A DNA stretch of 64,000 bases, taken from positions 62,001 to 126,000 of the forward strand of contig NZ_QDAH01000003.1 in NCBI RefSeq assembly GCF_003075415.1, read 5' to 3'. Position numbers and translations under genes: made by a program. Below, piece after piece: positions 61,104-64,000 of the stretch (the stretch's first letter is position 1; each line of letters starts with the position of its first letter). The notes beneath the pieces are model-generated. The model was not told where the DNA came from. It did not search any database and worked only from the letters and a program-made list of their open reading frames with translations. This stretch comes from Microvirga sp. KLBC 81. GTDB lineage: Bacteria; Pseudomonadota; Alphaproteobacteria; Rhizobiales; Beijerinckiaceae.

Positions 61104-62339
61104 TCAAGAAGCTTCAAGCTGCGTCCCGACAGGAACCGTCGGTTCCGGAACGAAGTATTCCTTCTCGGCTTGGGGAGGGGATGCGCGCATGAGGCTGCGA
61201 TAGGCTCCCCAAATCGCCATGAGCGCCTGAGCCACGATGAAAATATAGAGCAGCCCCACGCGTCCGAACTCCGTCATCGCGAGCCCTGAAATCACCGGCC
61301 CGACGACGGAGCCTGCCCCCTGCAGGATCAGAAGGCCGCCGGCTGCCGCCACGAACTCGCCGGGCTTGACCATGTCGTTCACATGCGCGGTGACGATGCT
61401 GTAGGTAGGGATCACGCTGCCGCCGAAAATCGCGACATAGATGAAGATCAGCCACGTCGGCACTGTCGGCGACACGAAGTGGATCAGGGCCATCAGGATG
61501 GCTGCTGCCATGGCGGATGCGCCGATGATCACATGACGCCGGTCGAGCCGGTCGGACAGCCAGCCGAGCGGCCATGTGGTGACGAAGCCTCCGAGCGTGC
61601 CGCAGGCCATGAAGATCGCGATCTCCGCCGTGTCCAATCCCCGCTCCTGCGCCCAGATGGGGCCGAGCGCGAAGAATGAGCTGGTGGTGATGCCGCAGAG
61701 AACGGCGGCCACCACACCGAAGGGCGATTGCCGGTAGAGCTGCATCAGGTTGATCCTGGTGTCGCTCACCGCGTGGGCTGGCGCGACCGCGCGTGAGAGC
61801 GCGGTCGGCACGAGCGCGAGGCAGATGAGAATGGCGACGAAGCAGAACAGCCTGTAGCCATGTGGATCGCCCGTGGGCAGAAGCATCTGCCCGCCAATCC
61901 CCGCAATGAGCCCTGTCATTCCATAAACGCTGAGAATCTGCCCGCGTGTTTGGGCCGTGACGGAGGCATTGAGCCAGCTCTCGACGACGATGAAGAGCCC
62001 CGCGAAGCAGAAGCCTGTCACCGCGCGGGCAGCGATCCAGACTGTTGGGCTGATCACGAGAAGATGAAGAAGTGCGACGCTTGCCGCGACGGCAGCCAGC
62101 GCCGCGAAGGTGCGCGTGTGTCCCACCTGCTGGATGACGCGTCCAGCCCAGAGAGAGCCCACGACGATGCCCGCCCAGAAGGCCGCGCCTACGGCGCCGA
62201 TGATTGTGGGTGAAAACTGCTCGATGCTGCCGCGCACGCTGAGGAGAGTGCCCTGCAAAGTATTGCCGATCTGCATGAGGGCATAGCCGAGAAGAAGGGC
62301 AACCAGGGTCGGCAGCACGGAGCGCATGGAGGTGGGCAT
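61104..62339 (-). CDS. MFS transporter
   Basis: A 411-residue inner-membrane carrier with about 12 spans. Motif A-like segments: GSLWAGRVIQQVGHTRTF after span 2, and PLGWLSDRLDRRHVIIGAS mid-protein. Family placement is within YcaD/UMF-like MFS carriers of unknown substrate. Start at 62339: AGGAG lies five bases before the ATG. It ends only 3 bases from the ArsC stop (convergent), so a pump for arsenic is not implied. Confidence 0.9.
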   Translation of the reverse strand: MPTSMRSVLPTLVALLLGYALMQIGNTLQGTLLSVRGSIEQFSPTIIGAVGAAFWAGIVVGSLWAGRVIQQVGHTRTFAALAAVAASVALLHLLVISPTVWIAARAVTGFCFAGLFIVVESWLNASVTAQTRGQILSVYGMTGLIAGIGGQMLLPTGDPHGYRLFCFVAILICLALVPTALSRAVAPAHAVSDTRINLMQLYRQSPFGVVAAVLCGITTSSFFALGPIWAQERGLDTAEIAIFMACGTLGGFVTTWPLGWLSDRLDRRHVIIGASAMAAAILMALIHFVSPTVPTWLIFIYVAIFGGSVIPTYSIVTAHVNDMVKPGEFVAAAGGLLILQGAGSVVGPVISGLAMTEFGRVGLLYIFIVAQALMAIWGAYRSLMRASPPQAEKEYFVPEPTVPVGTQLEAS

Positions 62340-62528
62340 GGACTCTCCTGAAGGCGAGATCTTTGGTCCGTATCGTGAGAGCCTGGTCCGCAACCACGCA
62401 TCCATGACATATCGAGGCCCGGCGCTTCAGAAGCGCCGTGCTTGAGAGAATATCGGTGGGAGTCAGGCCCTGTGCGTGGGTTGAACTCCGGCCGTCAGGT
62501 CGGGTTCCAAGGTTCCATGAGGCAGAAC

Positions 62529-62559
62529 GAAAAAGCCTGGCTCGTTTCCAAGCCAGGCT
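62529..62559 (-). terminator. Rho-independent terminator of lepA
   Basis: agcctggct (62534-62542) pairs with agccaggct (62551-62559) around an 8-base loop. Read on the minus strand it ends in TTTTT, right after the lepA stop at 62589. Confidence 0.88.
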
Positions 62560-62588
62560 GTCTGCAATCAGTGAAGGACCGTCCTGTC

Positions 62589-64000
62589 TTACGTGTCCAT
62601 CTTCAGCGCGGCGATGAAGGCTTCCTGCGGGATGTCGACCTTGCCGTACTGGCGCATCCGCTTCTTGCCTTCCTTCTGCTTGTCGAGCAGCTTGCGCTTG
62701 CGGGTGGCGTCGCCGCCGTAGCACTTGGCGGTCACGTCCTTGCGGAGCGCGCGGATGGTTTCGCGGGCAATGATCTTGCCGCCGATGGCCGCCTGCACCG
62801 GAATCTGGAACATGTGCGGCGGGATGAGTTCCTTGAGCTTCTCGCACATGGCGCGGCCACGGCCTTCGGCACGGGTGCGGTGCACGAGCATGGAGAGCGC
62901 ATCCACCGGCTCGCCGTTGACCAGCACCGACATCTTCACGAGGTCGCCCTCGCGATAGTCGGAGATGTGGTAGTCGAAGGAGGCGTAGCCCTTCGAGACG
63001 GACTTCAGACGGTCGTAGAAGTCGAACACCACCTCGTTGAGCGGCAGGTCGTAGACCACCATGGCGCGCTTGCCGACATAGTTGAGATCGATCTGCACGC
63101 CGCGGCGGTCCTGGCAGAGCTTGAGCACGGCACCGAGATAATCGTCCGGCGTAAGGATCGTCGCGCGGATCCACGGCTCCTCGATGGCGTCGATCTTCAT
63201 CACATCCGGCATGTCGGCCGGGTTGTGCAACTCCTTCACCGTGCCGTCGCTCATGCGCAGGTGATAGACCACGGACGGCGCGGTGGAGATGAGGTCGAGG
63301 TTGAACTCGCGTTCCAGGCGCTCCTGGATGATTTCGAGGTGCAGGAGGCCGAGGAAGCCGCAGCGGAAGCCGAAGCCCAGCGCCGCCGACGTTTCCATCT
63401 CGTAGGTGAAGCTCGCGTCGTTGAGACGAAGCTTACCCATGGCAGCACGCAGGTTTTCGAAGTCTGCGGCGTCCACCGGGAAGAGACCGCAGAACACCAC
63501 CGGCTGCACGGGCTTGAAGCCGGGGAGCGCTTCGGCGGTGGGCTTGCGGTCATCGGTGATGGTGTCGCCGACGCGGGTGTCGGCCACTTCCTTGATCGAT
63601 GCTGTGAGGAAGCCGACCTCGCCGGGGCCGAGCACATCCACATCGGTCATCTTGGGTCGGAACACGCCGACCTTGTCGACTCCGTAGGTCGCGCCGGTTC
63701 CCATCATTTTGATGGTCTGGCCCTTCTTCAGCGTGCCGTCGATGATGCGCACGAGCACCACCACGCCGAGATAGGCGTCGTACCAGGAATCGACAAGCAT
63801 CGCCTTCAGCGGGGCTTCCTTGTCGCCCTTGGGTGGTGGCAGCTTATGGACGATGGCCTCCAGCACGCCCTCGATATTGAGGCCGGTCTTGGCCGAGATC
63901 GGAACCGCGTCCGAGGCGTCGATGCCGATCACCTCCTCGATCTGCTCCTTGATCCGGTCCGGATCGGCGGCGGGCAGGTCGATCTTGTTGAGGACCGGCA
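62589..64000 (-). CDS. lepA: Elongation factor 4 (LepA), 5' end outside the window
   Basis: The 3' 470 codons of lepA, open to the window edge. At the edge the frame reads [15 protein letters not shown], the G4 guanine motif (NKID). Then [20 protein letters not shown] (G5), domain 2, [37 protein letters not shown] and the LepA-specific C-terminal domain ([39 protein letters not shown]). It is a ribosome-bound GTPase that back-translocates or remodels stalled ribosomes. Core gene with very high GC3. The only feature cut by the window end. Confidence 0.97.
   Translation of the reverse strand, partial: PVLNKIDLPAADPDRIKEQIEEVIGIDASDAVPISAKTGLNIEGVLEAIVHKLPPPKGDKEAPLKAMLVDSWYDAYLGVVVLVRIIDGTLKKGQTIKMMGTGATYGVDKVGVFRPKMTDVDVLGPGEVGFLTASIKEVADTRVGDTITDDRKPTAEALPGFKPVQPVVFCGLFPVDAADFENLRAAMGKLRLNDASFTYEMETSAALGFGFRCGFLGLLHLEIIQERLEREFNLDLISTAPSVVYHLRMSDGTVKELHNPADMPDVMKIDAIEEPWIRATILTPDDYLGAVLKLCQDRRGVQIDLNYVGKRAMVVYDLPLNEVVFDFYDRLKSVSKGYASFDYHISDYREGDLVKMSVLVNGEPVDALSMLVHRTRAEGRGRAMCEKLKELIPPHMFQIPVQAAIGGKIIARETIRALRKDVTAKCYGGDATRKRKLLDKQKEGKKRMRQYGKVDIPQEAFIAALKMDT

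Noticed and set aside
61114-63174. 686-codon minus-strand open frame
   Set aside because: It is a shifted-frame shadow of the MFS and lepA genes, with Arg/His/Pro-rich nonsense composition.

Overview
The window reads as chromosomal DNA of a high-GC alphaproteobacterium of the order Hyphomicrobiales, most likely Methylobacteriaceae and perhaps Microvirga. The clues are a DUF6894 protein, an HWE-type histidine kinase with a DUF4118 membrane part, TakP-like TRAP binding proteins, the recombinase/DUF2924 module, and a family of interspersed palindromic repeats built on the core agcatcgt...acgatgct. The genus is inference. No rRNA operon or CRISPR array is visible. One tRNA gene (Ser, anticodon GGA) is present.

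Layout. 0-7.1 kb: a heavy-metal P1B ATPase, small proteins, and three unusual surface or structural proteins (coiled-coil, glycine-rich, collagen-like). 7.1-9.6 kb: a graveyard with decayed serine recombinase and IS5-type transposase and several palindromic repeats. 9.6-22.2 kb: an AT-richer accessory island rich in exported proteins without recognisable function. It contains a three-gene cassette with two secreted phospholipase D-superfamily proteins, a DUF1906 glycoside-hydrolase-like protein, a three-lipoprotein operon and three small beta-rich-looking proteins, bounded by IS630 fragments. 22.5-27 kb: a nuclease-rich cluster (PD-(D/E)XK-like, DUF429 fusion, HNH) that looks like a defence locus.

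27.1-31.1 kb: phage and IS fragments, then a catabolic cargo (GntR regulator, PEP mutase/isocitrate lyase-family enzyme, TRAP binding protein) lying between two diverged copies of a P27-type terminase small subunit gene. 31.4-38.9 kb: an island with AlpA, VapE-like primase/helicase, ParB-methyltransferase fusion, DUF7220, terminase small subunit and a large serine recombinase, but no capsid, tail or large terminase genes. This is the make-up of a phage satellite (PICI-like). 39-46.5 kb: more defence-type cargo, namely a DUF2075 helicase/nuclease and a McrBC pair whose McrB carries a ScoMcrA-like head domain, then a staphylococcal-nuclease-like membrane protein.

46.6-64 kb: ordinary core chromosome with clean Shine-Dalgarno sequences and terminators: 3-methyladenine glycosylase, tRNA-Ser, MsrA, MepA, SDR, PRC-barrel, a histone H1-like protein, DMT exporter, RecD-like helicase, DUF1328, a second TRAP binding protein paralogous to the one in the island, lytic transglycosylase, HWE kinase, ArsC, an MFS transporter and the 3' part of lepA. 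Overall the window is a core backbone on the right joined to a composite mobile region (about 7-46 kb) that has collected export, defence and catabolic cargo. All identities come from reading motifs by eye; no database search was possible.
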